Counted from the stretch's first letter, positions 17,152 through 26,447 are shown. The stretch is 64,000 nt of DNA from Gammaproteobacteria bacterium (GCA_947469285.1 CANIOW010000004.1:81926-145925); one strand, 5' to 3'. The notes: a model not told the origin generated them from the sequence alone. Numbers and translations: made by a program.

Positions 17152-17840
17152 TGTCGATCATCCTCGATGCCTTGCGCAAGAGTGAAAGTGATCGCCTCCG
17201 TGACAGCGAAGCGCGACTGACGGAAACGCCACACCGTCGACGTAGCAGCCGTACGCCGGTGTGGATTCTAGTCGTCGCCGGGCTGCTGGCCGCCAATATA
17301 GCGGTCTTGTTATGGCTGGTGCTGCGGCCCACTACGCCCACCGTCACTCCGCCCTCCATCACTGGAGGGCAACGCACACTGCAGAATCTCAAGACACTGG
17401 CCAACAGTGATGTGCCAGGCGCCCAAGGTTCCCCTGCTCCGCGCAGCGGGACCAGACGCACCCCCGACCTGCCACCGGCGCAGTTTCCGGTGCCGGTAGA
17501 TCCAGAGGAGGTTCCGTCAGCACCCACCCTGGCGGAGCGAGTGGCTGACGCGGTCGCTGCGGAGAAAAAACCAGCGCTACCACTGGCCGCCGCCCCCGTC
17601 ACGGCAGCCGCTCTGCCAACACTCGCCGCCTTACCCGCCACGGTCAGCGCAGGCTGGCCAGCGCTGGAAGTGTCGCTACACTATTTTGACGGGCCCACGG
17701 GTCGTAGCTTCATCACCATCAACGGGCGGACCGCCCGCGACGGCGCCACCTTGATCGAAGGGCCATTGGTGGAGCAAGTGACCGAAGAGGGCGCCATCCT
17801 GCGCTACCGCGGTCAACGTTTCTTGTTGCCGCGCAACTAG
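17151..17840 (+). CDS. gspB: GspB/ExeB-like general secretion protein
   Basis: 229 residues. The start MSIILDALRKSESDR is diagnostic of the GspB/ExeB family; one membrane helix follows at about 36-58, then a Pro/Ala-rich linker, then the C-terminal periplasmic GspB domain (VSLHYFDGPTGRSFITINGR, ending YRGQRFLLPRN). It forms a complex with ExeA that assembles the secretin multimer. Its ATG overlaps the exeA TGA, so the pair is translationally coupled. Confidence 0.92.
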   Translation: MSIILDALRKSESDRLRDSEARLTETPHRRRSSRTPVWILVVAGLLAANIAVLLWLVLRPTTPTVTPPSITGGQRTLQNLKTLANSDVPGAQGSPAPRSGTRRTPDLPPAQFPVPVDPEEVPSAPTLAERVADAVAAEKKPALPLAAAPVTAAALPTLAALPATVSAGWPALEVSLHYFDGPTGRSFITINGRTARDGATLIEGPLVEQVTEEGAILRYRGQRFLLPRN

Positions 17841-17867
17841 CCAGACGATGAGCAGAGGTTATTCACC

Positions 17868-19754
17868 TTGAGCAGTTTACTGATGTCGCCACAGGCGCCG
17901 GTCATGCTGAATGGCGCACAACTGGCTGCGGCACTGCGTACGGGCATCCGTCGCCTCATGCGACAGCAGGAGCACCTTAATAAGATCAACGTATTTCCCG
18001 TCGCGGATGGCGACACCGGTACCAACATGGCACTCACCCTGCATGCCGTGTTCACGCAAATCGACCGCAGCGACATCACGCACGCCGGCGAACTATTGAC
18101 GCGCGTAGCCGATGCCGCCTTGGATGGTGCTCGCGGCAATTCAGGCGCCATTCTGGCGCAGTTCTTTCTTGGTCTGGGTGACCGCAGTGCTCACCTGCCT
18201 GCCCTGGGCACCACGGAACTGGCGGATGCTTTCGAAGATGGCGCGAAATACGCACACGATGCCATGAGCGAGCCACGCGAAGGTACCCTGCTGACGGTAC
18301 TGAGTGCCTGCGCGGTGGCCATGCGCCAGCAAGTGCGGCAGGGCGTGACCGACCTGAACGCAGCGCTCACGGCGGCGCTGCGTTTTACCGAAGACGCGAC
18401 GCGACGCACGACCGAGCAACTCGAACCTCTACGCCGCGCGAACGTGGTGGACGCAGGCGCCCAGGGGTTTGTCGAATTACTCACCGGCATGCTGCAGTAT
18501 TTAGACAACGGGGTTGAGCCGGAGGCGGGGCTCAGCGACGAAGCCACTACCGTAGTGCACGAGGACAACAGCACCGCAGGCGGCAGTGAAGACCTGACAC
18601 ATCGCTGGTGCACAGAATGTCTGGTCCTGGCACGAACACCAGAGCGGCCCGTAGACCGCCGCGCGCTGCGTGAAACCCTGTCCAGCCTCGGTAGCAGCCT
18701 GGTGGTGGCGGGCCACGAGCGCAAAGTCAAAGTACATGTGCATGTGAATGACCCCGACGCAGTGTTCCTGGCGATGGAAGCTTTCGGCCACGTGCAAGGC
18801 CAGAAGGCCGACGACATGCAGCGCCAACAAGACAGCGCGCATCATGCACAACGCCAACAAGTGGCCGTGGCCACCGATTCCGCCGCAGACCTGCCGGAAG
18901 CATGGCTGGAACAGTTTGATATTCACGTGGTTCCTGCGCGCGTGCACATCGGTGCCCATAGCTATCTGGATAAAGTCAGCCTCGACGCCGAGCAGTTTTT
19001 CCGGCAGCTAGAGCAAGGCGCGTTGGCTCCCAAGACCAGCCAGCCACCCCCTGGCGATTTCCGGCGGCTGTTCGAGTTTTTAGCCTCGCACTACACCGCG
19101 GTAGTGAGCGTGAATCTGACGCGTGCTAATAGCGGCACCTGCGGCGCTGCAGAAATGGCCGCCGCGCGCGTGCAGGCTCGCGGTGGCGTACACGTCATCG
19201 ACAGCCGCAACGCCTCCGTGGGGCAGGGTTTGCTGGTACTCGCAGCGGCGGAATGCGCAGCGGCTGGCGGCAGCGCCACCGCAGTGGTGGCGGCGGTTGA
19301 GCGCATGCTGCCCCACACGTGGACCTACGCCTGCCCAACCACCCTGGACTATGCGGTACGCGGCGGGCGCATCGCGCCATGGGCCGGACACGTGGCGCGC
19401 TGGCTACGGGTAACGCCACTCATCTGCAGCACCGCTGGCGGTGCCGTGGGGGTCCGTGGCGTGCTGTTCGGTCGGCGCCAACTGCGAGCCCAATTTGCGC
19501 GGTGGGTCGGTCGGCGTATTGATCCGCGGCTCCGCTACCGCCTGCTGGTGGGCCATGGCATGGTCGAAACCGAAGGCCGCGCGCTGCTCGACCGACTGCT
19601 CGCCAGCCATGCCAATGTCACGGAAGGCCACCTCCTGCCGGTGGGCACCGCGCTCGGCGTGCACGGCGGGCCGGGCCTGTTGGCCGTGGGCCTACAAGTG
19701 CTGCCAGAGGACCTAGCCTTGGCCGAGTCTCTGCTGCAAGGAAAACGCCCATGA
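17868..19754 (+). CDS. FakA/FakB-like fusion: Dak2 kinase domain plus DegV fatty-acid-binding domain
   Basis: 628 residues from a TTG start with AGAGG nine bases before it. The N-terminal Dak2 domain (about 10-215) has the nucleotide/metal motif NVFPVADGDTGTNM; a FakA middle domain follows with WCTECLV and KVKVHVHVNDPDAV. From about residue 331 a complete DegV domain follows (TDSAADLPEAW, TSQPPPGDF, RANSGTCG). In Gram-positives FakA (Dak2) phosphorylates fatty acids held by FakB (DegV) as separate proteins; here both sit on one chain. The product would be an acyl-phosphate for phospholipid synthesis (inference). It overlaps the next gene by ATGA. Confidence 0.88.
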   Translation: MSSLLMSPQAPVMLNGAQLAAALRTGIRRLMRQQEHLNKINVFPVADGDTGTNMALTLHAVFTQIDRSDITHAGELLTRVADAALDGARGNSGAILAQFFLGLGDRSAHLPALGTTELADAFEDGAKYAHDAMSEPREGTLLTVLSACAVAMRQQVRQGVTDLNAALTAALRFTEDATRRTTEQLEPLRRANVVDAGAQGFVELLTGMLQYLDNGVEPEAGLSDEATTVVHEDNSTAGGSEDLTHRWCTECLVLARTPERPVDRRALRETLSSLGSSLVVAGHERKVKVHVHVNDPDAVFLAMEAFGHVQGQKADDMQRQQDSAHHAQRQQVAVATDSAADLPEAWLEQFDIHVVPARVHIGAHSYLDKVSLDAEQFFRQLEQGALAPKTSQPPPGDFRRLFEFLASHYTAVVSVNLTRANSGTCGAAEMAAARVQARGGVHVIDSRNASVGQGLLVLAAAECAAAGGSATAVVAAVERMLPHTWTYACPTTLDYAVRGGRIAPWAGHVARWLRVTPLICSTAGGAVGVRGVLFGRRQLRAQFARWVGRRIDPRLRYRLLVGHGMVETEGRALLDRLLASHANVTEGHLLPVGTALGVHGGPGLLAVGLQVLPEDLALAESLLQGKRP

Positions 19755-20875
19755 AACTCGACACGCTGGCCGTGCATGCCGCCAAGACGATCGATGCCGC
19801 CACCGGCGCAGTGGCCACGCCACTGGTGCTGTCGACCACCTTCGAACGGGCCGAGGATGGCAGCTATCCACAGGGGCATTTTTACGGCCGCTGTGGCAAC
19901 CCGAACCGCGAGCAACTGGAACAGGCACTGGCAGCGCTCGAAGGTGCCGCGGGTGCTTGCGCCTTCTCGAGCGGCCTGCAGGCCGTGCTGGCCGTCTTCA
20001 TGACCCTGCGCCCCGGCGACCACGTGCTGGTAGGCGATGATTGCTACTGGGGCACGCGCAAGCAACTGCGCACCTTGCTGGCGCCGCTCGGGATTCTGCA
20101 CCACGTCGTGGACACCACGGATATCGCTGCCGTAGCGGCCGCCTTCACCCCGACCACCCGTTTGGTATGGACCGAAAGCCCGTCCAACCCGCAACTGCGT
20201 CTGTGTGATATCGCCGCGCTCGCCCGCCTGACCCATGCCCATGGCGCGCAGCTGGCCGTTGACAATACCTTTGCCACCCCCGTGCTCCAGCGACCGCTGA
20301 CACTCGGTGCAGATCTGGTCATGCACAGCACCACCAAGTATGTCGGCGGCCACAGCGATGTGACCGGTGGACTGGTGGCGGTGCGCGAACCAGGTGCGCT
20401 GCTTGAGGCCGTGCGCGCGTTTCAGGTAGACGGCGGCGGGGTGCCCTCGCCCTTTGATTGCTGGCTGCTACGCCGCAGTCTGATGAGTCTGCCGTTGCGG
20501 GTACGCGCGCAGTCAGCGACAGCGTTGCAAGTCGCCACGATGCTGAGCCACCACCGCGCGGTCGAGCAGGTGTTTTATCCAGGGCTGTCTTCGCATCCGC
20601 AGCATGCGCTGGCGCGGCAACAGATGTCCGCTTTCGGCGGCATGCTGTCGTTCACCGTGCCAGGTGGCGCTAGCGCTGCACTAGCGGTGGCCGCAGGCGT
20701 GCGTCTGTTCACGCGCGCTACCAGCCTTGGGGGAGTGGAAAGCCTGATTGAGCACCGCGCCTCCGTAGAAGGCCCAGAGAGCCTCACGCCCGCGGGTCTG
20801 CTGCGCGTCTCGATCGGCCTTGAAGACGTCGAGGATCTGATCGACGATCTGCAGGCGGCGCTGGCCACCCCCTAG
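19751..20875 (+). CDS. PLP-dependent trans-sulfuration enzyme (cystathionine gamma-synthase/lyase family)
   Basis: 374 residues of the Cys/Met metabolism PLP family. The PLP lysine is in MHSTTKYVGGHSD, the cofactor-binding region is FSSGLQAVLAV and the YGRCGNPNREQLE substrate-entry segment matches. It lacks the features to tell gamma-synthase, gamma-lyase and beta-lyase apart, so only the family is called. Start and upstream stop overlap as ATGA with the Dak2-DegV gene, which suggests co-transcription without an obvious metabolic link. Confidence 0.88.
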   Translation: MKLDTLAVHAAKTIDAATGAVATPLVLSTTFERAEDGSYPQGHFYGRCGNPNREQLEQALAALEGAAGACAFSSGLQAVLAVFMTLRPGDHVLVGDDCYWGTRKQLRTLLAPLGILHHVVDTTDIAAVAAAFTPTTRLVWTESPSNPQLRLCDIAALARLTHAHGAQLAVDNTFATPVLQRPLTLGADLVMHSTTKYVGGHSDVTGGLVAVREPGALLEAVRAFQVDGGGVPSPFDCWLLRRSLMSLPLRVRAQSATALQVATMLSHHRAVEQVFYPGLSSHPQHALARQQMSAFGGMLSFTVPGGASAALAVAAGVRLFTRATSLGGVESLIEHRASVEGPESLTPAGLLRVSIGLEDVEDLIDDLQAALATP

Positions 20876-20890
20876 GCCTGCACTCAGGCG

Positions 20891-21415
20891 TCAGCCCAAG
20901 CGGGGGGCTTCAGCTGCGGTACCCGCCAATCGCGTCAGCGCTGCACCACTGACGCGAAAGACCGTCCACTCGTCCATCGGCTCAGCACCCATAGCGCGAT
21001 AAAAATCGATGGCGCGCTGGTTCCAGTCGAGCACCGACCATTCGAAGCGCGCACAGCCACGGGCTACCGCCACTCCCGCCAGATACGCCAGCAGTGCCTT
21101 GCCCACCCCACGCCCCCGCGCGTCAGGGCGCACATAGAGGTCCTCGAGGTACAGACCGCGGCGTCCCGCAAAGGTACTGAAATGGTGGAAAAACAGCGCA
21201 AAGCCAACCCCTTCGCCAGCGCATCGCGCGAGTACCGCCTCACAGTCGGGGCGCGCGCTGAACAAGGCAGCACGCAAGTCGTCTTCGGTCGCCACCACCG
21301 CTGGCAACAACTCTTCAAAGTCCGCCAGTTCACGGATTAATTGCAGCAACAACGGCACCTCGTCCCGGGTCAGCGGGCGGATGCTCAGCGCGGCTGCAGA
21401 CATGTCATTGGCCAT
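20891..21415 (-). CDS. GNAT family N-acetyltransferase
   Basis: 174 residues with the GNAT fold: IRPLTRDEVPLLLQLIRELADFE at the start, the central YLEDLYVRPDARGRGVGKALL holding the acetyl-CoA pyrophosphate loop (RGRGVG), and FEWSVLDWNQRAIDFYRAMGA near the end. The DLYV...W-N-AIDFY pattern is that of diamine/thialysine acetyltransferase-like members. GGGAG lies six bases before the ATG. The acceptor is unknown. Confidence 0.88.
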   Translation of the reverse strand: MANDMSAAALSIRPLTRDEVPLLLQLIRELADFEELLPAVVATEDDLRAALFSARPDCEAVLARCAGEGVGFALFFHHFSTFAGRRGLYLEDLYVRPDARGRGVGKALLAYLAGVAVARGCARFEWSVLDWNQRAIDFYRAMGAEPMDEWTVFRVSGAALTRLAGTAAEAPRLG

Positions 21416-21446
21416 GGGCGTCTCCCGTCCGTTTAACCCACCCGCC

Positions 21447-21884
21447 TCAAATCGGCGCCGGAGCTGTCGTCGGCGCCGTCATATTGGAGGCGTGCAAATG
21501 GTGAATACACCACTGGCCCGCGGTCGTTTCCTGCAGCAGCAAAGTACGCCGGCCCCACTGGTCGGCGAAGGTGAACACCGCCGTCACCAATGCCCAGCCC
21601 GGGCTCAGCCACTGCACCGAGAAGTCGCGCACACCAAAACCGATATACGGCGGCTGCATTCGAGCGCGCCGCAACTGCACGTTCATACGGGCAAAACGCG
21701 CCACGATCGCCGCCCGGCCCTCCACCCGGCCCGGGGTATTCAGAAACGGGAAGTACATGGTGGCGGCCTCGGTAAACCACGGCTCCAGCGCGTCCTCACC
21801 ACGGTCCAGTGCCTCCAGAAAGGCGCGTAGTCCGTCATATAGCTGCGCCGCCGCAGGGTCGGTCGGTCGGTCAGGTTCGTGCAT
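21447..21884 (-). CDS. NTF2-like/SnoaL-type protein
   Basis: About 145 residues from the ATG preceded by AGGAG at eight bases (a further upstream start adds 13 residues). The sequence fits the cone-like SnoaL/NTF2 fold: an N-terminal helix with ALDRGEDALEPWFTEAATMYFPFL, then several beta strands including WLSPGWALVTAVFTF and a final WCIHHLHAS strand. Such proteins are small isomerases, cyclases or binding proteins. There is no operon partner of clear function. The function is unassigned. Confidence 0.65.
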   Translation of the reverse strand: MHEPDRPTDPAAAQLYDGLRAFLEALDRGEDALEPWFTEAATMYFPFLNTPGRVEGRAAIVARFARMNVQLRRARMQPPYIGFGVRDFSVQWLSPGWALVTAVFTFADQWGRRTLLLQETTAGQWCIHHLHASNMTAPTTAPAPI

Positions 21885-21961
21885 CCACCATTCTCCTGAA
21901 ACAAGCACACAGTACGCCTGCATGCGACACTAAGGACCCCTGCGAAAACACTGTGGCCCTC

Positions 21962-22582
21962 ATGAAAAAACTCGGCCGACTACTGATGAAAGGCCTCGTG
22001 GCACTCCTACCACTCGGGCTGACCGCCTATACGGTCTACTGGCTCATCACCACCACCGAATCACTTATGCACAACCTGCTGTTGTGGATCATGCCGCCGG
22101 CAGTGTACCGGCCAGGCATGGGGCTCGCAGCAGGGCTGTTCATCCTGCTCACGGTGGGCGCGGGGGTCAATGCCTATGTCGTGCGCCGTCTGCAGGGCTG
22201 GGTGGACCGTCTCATCGATCGCATTCCGGGCGTCAAAACGGTCTACGGTGCCATTCGCGACCTGATGCAATTGTTCCCGACCAGCAGCGACGCGCGCGAC
22301 CTGCGCAGCGTGGTGGTGGTCCGCATTGGCAGCATCCGGCTGCTGGGCTTCATCACCCGCGACGAATTGCCAGAGCTCGACGCGCAAGCCGGGGGCGCCG
22401 ATCTGGTCGCGGTGTATCTGCCCATGAGCTACCAGATCGGTGGCTACACCATCTACCTGCCGAAGGACCAATGCGAAATACTCGACATGCCCGTTGAAAC
22501 CGCGATGCGGATGGTTATCACGGCTGGAATGTCGAGTGGTCCGGTGCCAACCCGTGCCGCAGCGCCGGCACCAGCAGCGTAG
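21962..22582 (+). CDS. DUF502 family membrane protein
   Basis: 206 residues starting MKKLGRLLMKGLVALLP. Two transmembrane helices (about 9-32 and 52-78) are followed by a conserved soluble domain with IPGVKTVYGAIRDLMQLF and VYLPMSYQIGGYTIYLPKD, the hallmark of DUF502. The function is unknown; the family is broadly distributed in proteobacteria and plants. The last 65 bases overlap antisense with the 3' end of the convergent endonuclease-family gene. Confidence 0.86.
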   Translation: MKKLGRLLMKGLVALLPLGLTAYTVYWLITTTESLMHNLLLWIMPPAVYRPGMGLAAGLFILLTVGAGVNAYVVRRLQGWVDRLIDRIPGVKTVYGAIRDLMQLFPTSSDARDLRSVVVVRIGSIRLLGFITRDELPELDAQAGGADLVAVYLPMSYQIGGYTIYLPKDQCEILDMPVETAMRMVITAGMSSGPVPTRAAAPAPAA

Positions 22583-23636
22583 CCAGAATGGGGCGGTGGT
22601 CAGAACCCACCTGTGGCCCGAGCGCGAACTGTTCCACGGTGAGGCCGCGCGTATACAAGCAATGATCGAGCTGCAGCCCCGGAACCTGCTGCCCGGCCAA
22701 CATGGCCCACGCCGGCCAAGTGGTCACCAGCCCGGCGGACGCCGCACAGTTCCTCAACCGACCCGCCGCCAGCAAGCGTGCGAACTGTCCGTCGTGGGGC
22801 GTTAGGTTGAGGTCGCCGAGGAGGATGAGCGGATGCGCGCTGGAACGCGCCAATCCGGCCAGGCTCACTAAAGCCCGCTCTCGCGCCGCAGCGGTCACTG
22901 GCGTGACCGGCCAGCGCAGATGCACCCCCAGAATATCCAGCGGATACCCCCCCGGCATCACGGTCACGCGCACGGCATCCGCTTCCCCCGCGCCACCGAG
23001 GACTACCGGCTTTGCCTCGCGCCAGGGCAGACGACTGATGACCATGACCGCGTCATGACCACGTCCCGGTACCCACCGCTGGTAGGGCCAGAGATCGCGC
23101 AGCACCGCCAGCTCCTGTGCCCAGCGGGGAGTGACCTCGAGAAACACGGCAATATCCGGGCTCGCCGCGCGCACGGCCGCGCGCACCGCGGCATAGTCAC
23201 GGTTGCGATACCAAACATTGGTGGACATGACCCGCAGTGCCAGCTGCGGCCCAAGCGTCGCCGGGACACCCTGCGGCATGGTGGCCATCCGCGGCAGCAA
23301 CGCAGGTGGCCACCATGCTGGCGCGAGCGGCCGCAAGCCGGGCGACAACAACGGCCAGAGCAACAGCAGATTGACCAGCGCCAAACCGGTGGTCCCCGCG
23401 GCGATACGCAGATGCCGTGTCGCACCGAGCGCCACCGCCAGCAAGCCCAAGGCCAGCGCGGTCTGCACGCGCAGATCCGCCGCCCGGTCTGCCAGCCAGG
23501 TCTGCGGGCTGAGCAGGCCAAGCAGCGTCAGCAAGCCAAGCAACGCCACGCACACCACTGCCATGGCCGCCAACCGTTTAGCATGGGGGCCTGAGCCCAC
23601 CCGTTTTCGACCGTTCATTGCCCTGAAGGATGCCAT
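22518..23636 (-). CDS. Membrane-anchored endonuclease/exonuclease/phosphatase family protein
   Basis: Up to 372 residues. Two or three N-terminal membrane helices (about 22-95) precede an EEP domain: VMSTNVWYRNRDY, AVFLEVTPRW (metal-binding Glu), LLGDLNLTPHDGQF and the final GSDHRPI with the catalytic Asp-His. This architecture is common in bacterial YafD-like proteins. The true start may be the ATG at 23618, because the first ATG overlaps the start of the divergent MaoC gene. The 3' end overlaps DUF502 by 65 bases. Confidence 0.85.
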   Translation of the reverse strand: MASFRAMNGRKRVGSGPHAKRLAAMAVVCVALLGLLTLLGLLSPQTWLADRAADLRVQTALALGLLAVALGATRHLRIAAGTTGLALVNLLLLWPLLSPGLRPLAPAWWPPALLPRMATMPQGVPATLGPQLALRVMSTNVWYRNRDYAAVRAAVRAASPDIAVFLEVTPRWAQELAVLRDLWPYQRWVPGRGHDAVMVISRLPWREAKPVVLGGAGEADAVRVTVMPGGYPLDILGVHLRWPVTPVTAAARERALVSLAGLARSSAHPLILLGDLNLTPHDGQFARLLAAGRLRNCAASAGLVTTWPAWAMLAGQQVPGLQLDHCLYTRGLTVEQFALGPQVGSDHRPILATLLVPALRHGLAPDHSTFQP

Positions 23637-24117
23637 GCCCGTGACCGATGTGAATGGCTTGAGCCGCTTTTACGAAGACCTGGTGATCGGCGAAGCGCAG
23701 GTGTCCAGCGCCCGCAGCCTGTCTCAGGAAGACATCCTGACCTTTGCCCGGCAATACGATCCACAGTGGTTCCACGCGGACGCTCAGGCCGGCAAGCACA
23801 GCGTCTGGGGTGAGGTGGTGGCCAGTGGCATTCAGACCATGGCGGTCTGGCGTCAGCTGGACCACGAGGTGGCAGGCGACATCGCGTGGATTTGCGGCGT
23901 GGGCTGGGACCGGGTGCGCTGGCCCCGAGCCTTGCGTGCCAACGTGCCGGTCCAGGCGCGCAGCACCGTGCTGTCGAAACGGCTTAGCGGCACGGACCCA
24001 ACCCGAGGAGTCGTCGTCATGCGCTACGAACTGCTCGATACCCGCGACGGACAACCGGTGTGGACGGCCGAAGGGACCAATCTCATCCGCCGGCGTGAAC
24101 CTACCGCGACGAGTTGA
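23635..24117 (+). CDS. MaoC-like (R)-specific enoyl-CoA hydratase
   Basis: 160 residues from the ATG that follows GAAGGA at about five bases; upstream in-frame sequence is the antisense of the endonuclease gene. The single hotdog fold has the overhanging segment with catalytic Asp/His pattern ARQYDPQWFHADA, then GEVVASGIQTMAVWRQL. Family members hydrate enoyl-CoAs, often linking beta-oxidation to PHA synthesis. There is no pha gene nearby, so its substrate is open. Confidence 0.85.
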   Translation: MPVTDVNGLSRFYEDLVIGEAQVSSARSLSQEDILTFARQYDPQWFHADAQAGKHSVWGEVVASGIQTMAVWRQLDHEVAGDIAWICGVGWDRVRWPRALRANVPVQARSTVLSKRLSGTDPTRGVVVMRYELLDTRDGQPVWTAEGTNLIRRREPTATS

Positions 24118-24126
24118 CCTCGACCG

Positions 24127-24696
24127 CTATTTCTTGTGCAGCGGGGTGATCTTTGAGCCTTCGAGGGTGAGGTTGTACATCAGCCCCTTGTTCGAGAACA
24201 CGAAGGCGATAATGGGCTTGCGCGCGGTCTCGGTGTCGATCTGATCACCGGCACCGAGCGTGGCCAAGGCCACACTGGCATCCACGCCCGCTTTCCAGCC
24301 TTCGCTCTGACGGAAGTGTTTGAGTGCTTCGGGGGTCATGAACAGGATCACCACGCTTTTGCGTTGCGCCCCGAACTGCAACCCAATGGAGGCCGAAGCG
24401 AGACTGTAGTACCCGGTGGTGGCGCCGCCAACCCTCAGGGCGCCTTCGCCATATTCCCCACCAACGCCAAAGCCGGCTTTGTACACCTTGGGAAAGACCA
24501 GCACCCCCTCAGCGCGAGCGGCCAGTTCAGCCCCCGCGCTGGTCTGCTCCCGCAGACGGGCCATGGCCTCGCGCACGTCAGCATCGATCTGCGTGCGCCC
24601 CGCCGCTGGTGCCAATAGCGGGCAGCTGGCGCCCAAGAACGCCAACACCATGACCAGCGCCGACAGTGCCGGGGAACGGAACGTGGAAGTTTTCAT
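24127..24696 (-). CDS. SYLF/YSC84 lipid-binding domain protein, exported
   Basis: 189 residues with an N-terminal signal peptide containing a cysteine (LGASCPLLAPAAG), perhaps a lipobox, followed by a SYLF domain: EGVLVFPKVYKAGFGVGGEYGEGAL, GYYSLASASIGLQFGAQ and SNKGLMYNLTLEGSKITPL. SYLF domains bind phosphoinositides in eukaryotes; bacterial members are periplasmic and of unknown role (YSC84-like). It is convergent with the MaoC gene, with nine bases between the stops. Confidence 0.88.
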   Translation of the reverse strand: MKTSTFRSPALSALVMVLAFLGASCPLLAPAAGRTQIDADVREAMARLREQTSAGAELAARAEGVLVFPKVYKAGFGVGGEYGEGALRVGGATTGYYSLASASIGLQFGAQRKSVVILFMTPEALKHFRQSEGWKAGVDASVALATLGAGDQIDTETARKPIIAFVFSNKGLMYNLTLEGSKITPLHKK

Positions 24697-24720
24697 GCCC
24701 TTATCGTCGCCGTTAGCGAT

Positions 24721-25239
24721 TCAAGAGGCAAGCATTACGCCGTGACGTGCCGCCAACGGACCGCGCAGGGCGCGGTAGGCGAGCAACACGTGGCGAATGC
24801 CCGCCGTGCGTCGCGCTACCCCCTTGACCTCGCGCAACAGGCGACCGAGCAGGTTCGCCTCCGCATGGATCCCGCCCGCCGCATAAGCAGGAGCCAGGCT
24901 GAGGTGCAGCACGGCGATGCGATCGGCGGCATCGCGCAGATACAGCGCCACGCCCAGCGGCTGCAAGGAACCAGCACGGGGCTGGCTGACAAACAAGCAC
25001 TGCACCCCCGCACGCCCGGCCAGCCCCACCCGCAAGAAGCCATCCTCTTCCACCACCTCAGGGCAACCCCAACGTTCAATCACTTCGCGCAAGGCCCCAC
25101 GGACGCGCGACTGGTGTTCATTAAAGAACAGCAGCTGTTCCAGCGCTGCGCGCTGCTGCGTCGGCAGACAACTGGAAAAAAGAAACCGGCTCGACGGCCG
25201 ACCCGGGGCGGTGATCACCGCCGTAGCTACACGTTCCAT
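24721..25239 (-). CDS. Hypothetical protein
   Basis: 172 residues, no signal peptide or membrane segment. It has a mixed alpha/beta look with several hydrophobic strands (VQCLFVSQP, LGVALYLRD, IAVLHLSLAPAY) and a C-terminal basic helix region (LLGRLLREVKGVARRTAGIRHVLLAYR). The strand-helix pattern is mildly reminiscent of acyltransferase folds, but no motif supports that. GGGGTG lies near the ATG. It lies 24 bases upstream of the SYLF gene start on the same strand, so the two may be co-transcribed. I do not recognise the family. Confidence 0.6.
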   Translation of the reverse strand: MERVATAVITAPGRPSSRFLFSSCLPTQQRAALEQLLFFNEHQSRVRGALREVIERWGCPEVVEEDGFLRVGLAGRAGVQCLFVSQPRAGSLQPLGVALYLRDAADRIAVLHLSLAPAYAAGGIHAEANLLGRLLREVKGVARRTAGIRHVLLAYRALRGPLAARHGVMLAS

Positions 25240-25607
25240 ACTGTCACCCCGTCGTCATTCTTATAGGCCGAACCTACCCTCCCGCGACCGGCCCTGTCGA
25301 GCGTGTCATTGTTGCGGCGCAGCAGGTTGGCGACGACGTCCACTGGGAAACCGTGGCGCTTACGCCACAGACCGGGGGCAAACGCAAACTGCCATCGTTT
25401 TAACGGTTTTGGATGCCGTGGCGCGTTGTTTCTTAGCGGCCACAGCCGCCGGATGGTCGGGCGCTCCGGCAATGGCCAACCCCCCGCTGACAGCGCCTGG
25501 CCACCCGCCCCTTGAGGGCGTTCGCGCACCGCAACGCAGCAAAGGCCGGCGCTGACTGCCACGCTACCCAACCGCCACCCGGAACGGCAGCGGCCCTGCG
25601 CCCGCCG
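25240..25607. other. Gap without a supported gene
   Basis: 368 bases between the hypothetical gene start and the cysQ stop. Open frames exist on both strands (for example a 114-codon frame on the minus strand overlapping the neighbour), but they have no start with a ribosome site, no recognisable domain and repetitive Arg/Pro-rich translations typical of antisense GC-rich DNA. No tRNA, hairpin with T-run or strong promoter was seen. It may hold the promoter for the minus-strand hypothetical gene. Confidence 0.5.
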
Positions 25608-26447
25608 TTAACGCGGCGCCCAGGCGTCCAAGGCACCCTGCGCCACGAAATGCGGGTTATCGAGTGCCGCACCCGCACAGTCGAGAGGCGTGCCGTCGAG
25701 CCGACGGACCGCGCCGCCAGCGGCGCTGAGCACGGCCTGTCCGGCGGCCGTATCCCAGATCATGGTACGACCCAACCGTGGGTAGAGGTCGGCCTCGCCT
25801 CGCGCCAGCAGACAGAACTTCAGCGAACTGCCAGCACTGGACAAGTCCGCCACCCGGTAGCCTTCCAGAAACGCCTCAAGCGCAGCAGCGTCACCATGCG
25901 ACCGCGAACCCACCACGGTGAGCCCTGCGGCCGGCACCGGCCGCACCTGCAGCGCACGCAAACCACGCGCCAAACCCGGACGCGGTGCGCCGAGCCAGGT
26001 AGCGCCCACCCCCACAACGCCGGCGTAGGTGTCGCCGGTAGCCGGCACATGCACCACACCCAGCACGGGACGCCCGCGCCAGATGAGCGCCACGTTCACG
26101 GTGAACTGTCCATTGCGTGAGAGAAATTCTTTGGTGCCGTCGAGTGGATCGATGAGCCAGTAAGGCGCTGCGCCCACCCGGCGATCCACTGCCGCCTGCT
26201 CGGCCTCGGCGGCCTCTTCAGAGACGACGGCATAGGCCCCGTCTAATTGCGGCAAACCCGCCACCAACACCTCATGGCTGGCGCGATCGGCGGCGGTGAG
26301 CGGCGAGCCATCGTCTTTATAATCCGCCGTTACATCCCCACCATAGATGGACAAAATGTCACGCCCTGCGGCTTCGCACAGCGCCGCCACGCGCGCGCAG
26401 AGCAACAGAGCAACAGAATCCGGCAACGGCAGCAGTTCAGAGTTCAT
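25608..26447 (-). CDS. cysQ: 3'(2'),5'-bisphosphate nucleotidase CysQ
   Basis: 279 residues of the inositol monophosphatase superfamily. Metal-binding motifs are visible in order: SEEAAEAE (Glu), [17 protein letters not shown] (DPLDGT) and [17 protein letters not shown] (WD-x-AAG). The [11 protein letters not shown] context is specific to CysQ over SuhB. It removes the 3'-phosphate from PAP made during sulfate assimilation. It is divergent from the molybdenum hydroxylase pair, with 56 bases between the starts. Confidence 0.93.
   Translation of the reverse strand: MNSELLPLPDSVALLLCARVAALCEAAGRDILSIYGGDVTADYKDDGSPLTAADRASHEVLVAGLPQLDGAYAVVSEEAAEAEQAAVDRRVGAAPYWLIDPLDGTKEFLSRNGQFTVNVALIWRGRPVLGVVHVPATGDTYAGVVGVGATWLGAPRPGLARGLRALQVRPVPAAGLTVVGSRSHGDAAALEAFLEGYRVADLSSAGSSLKFCLLARGEADLYPRLGRTMIWDTAAGQAVLSAAGGAVRRLDGTPLDCAGAALDNPHFVAQGALDAWAPR

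Noticed and set aside
25227..25571. A minus-strand 114-codon frame in the gap between the hypothetical gene and cysQ
   Set aside because: It overlaps the 5' end of the neighbouring gene in another frame, lacks a ribosome site and gives an Arg/Pro-rich translation without hydrophobic core.
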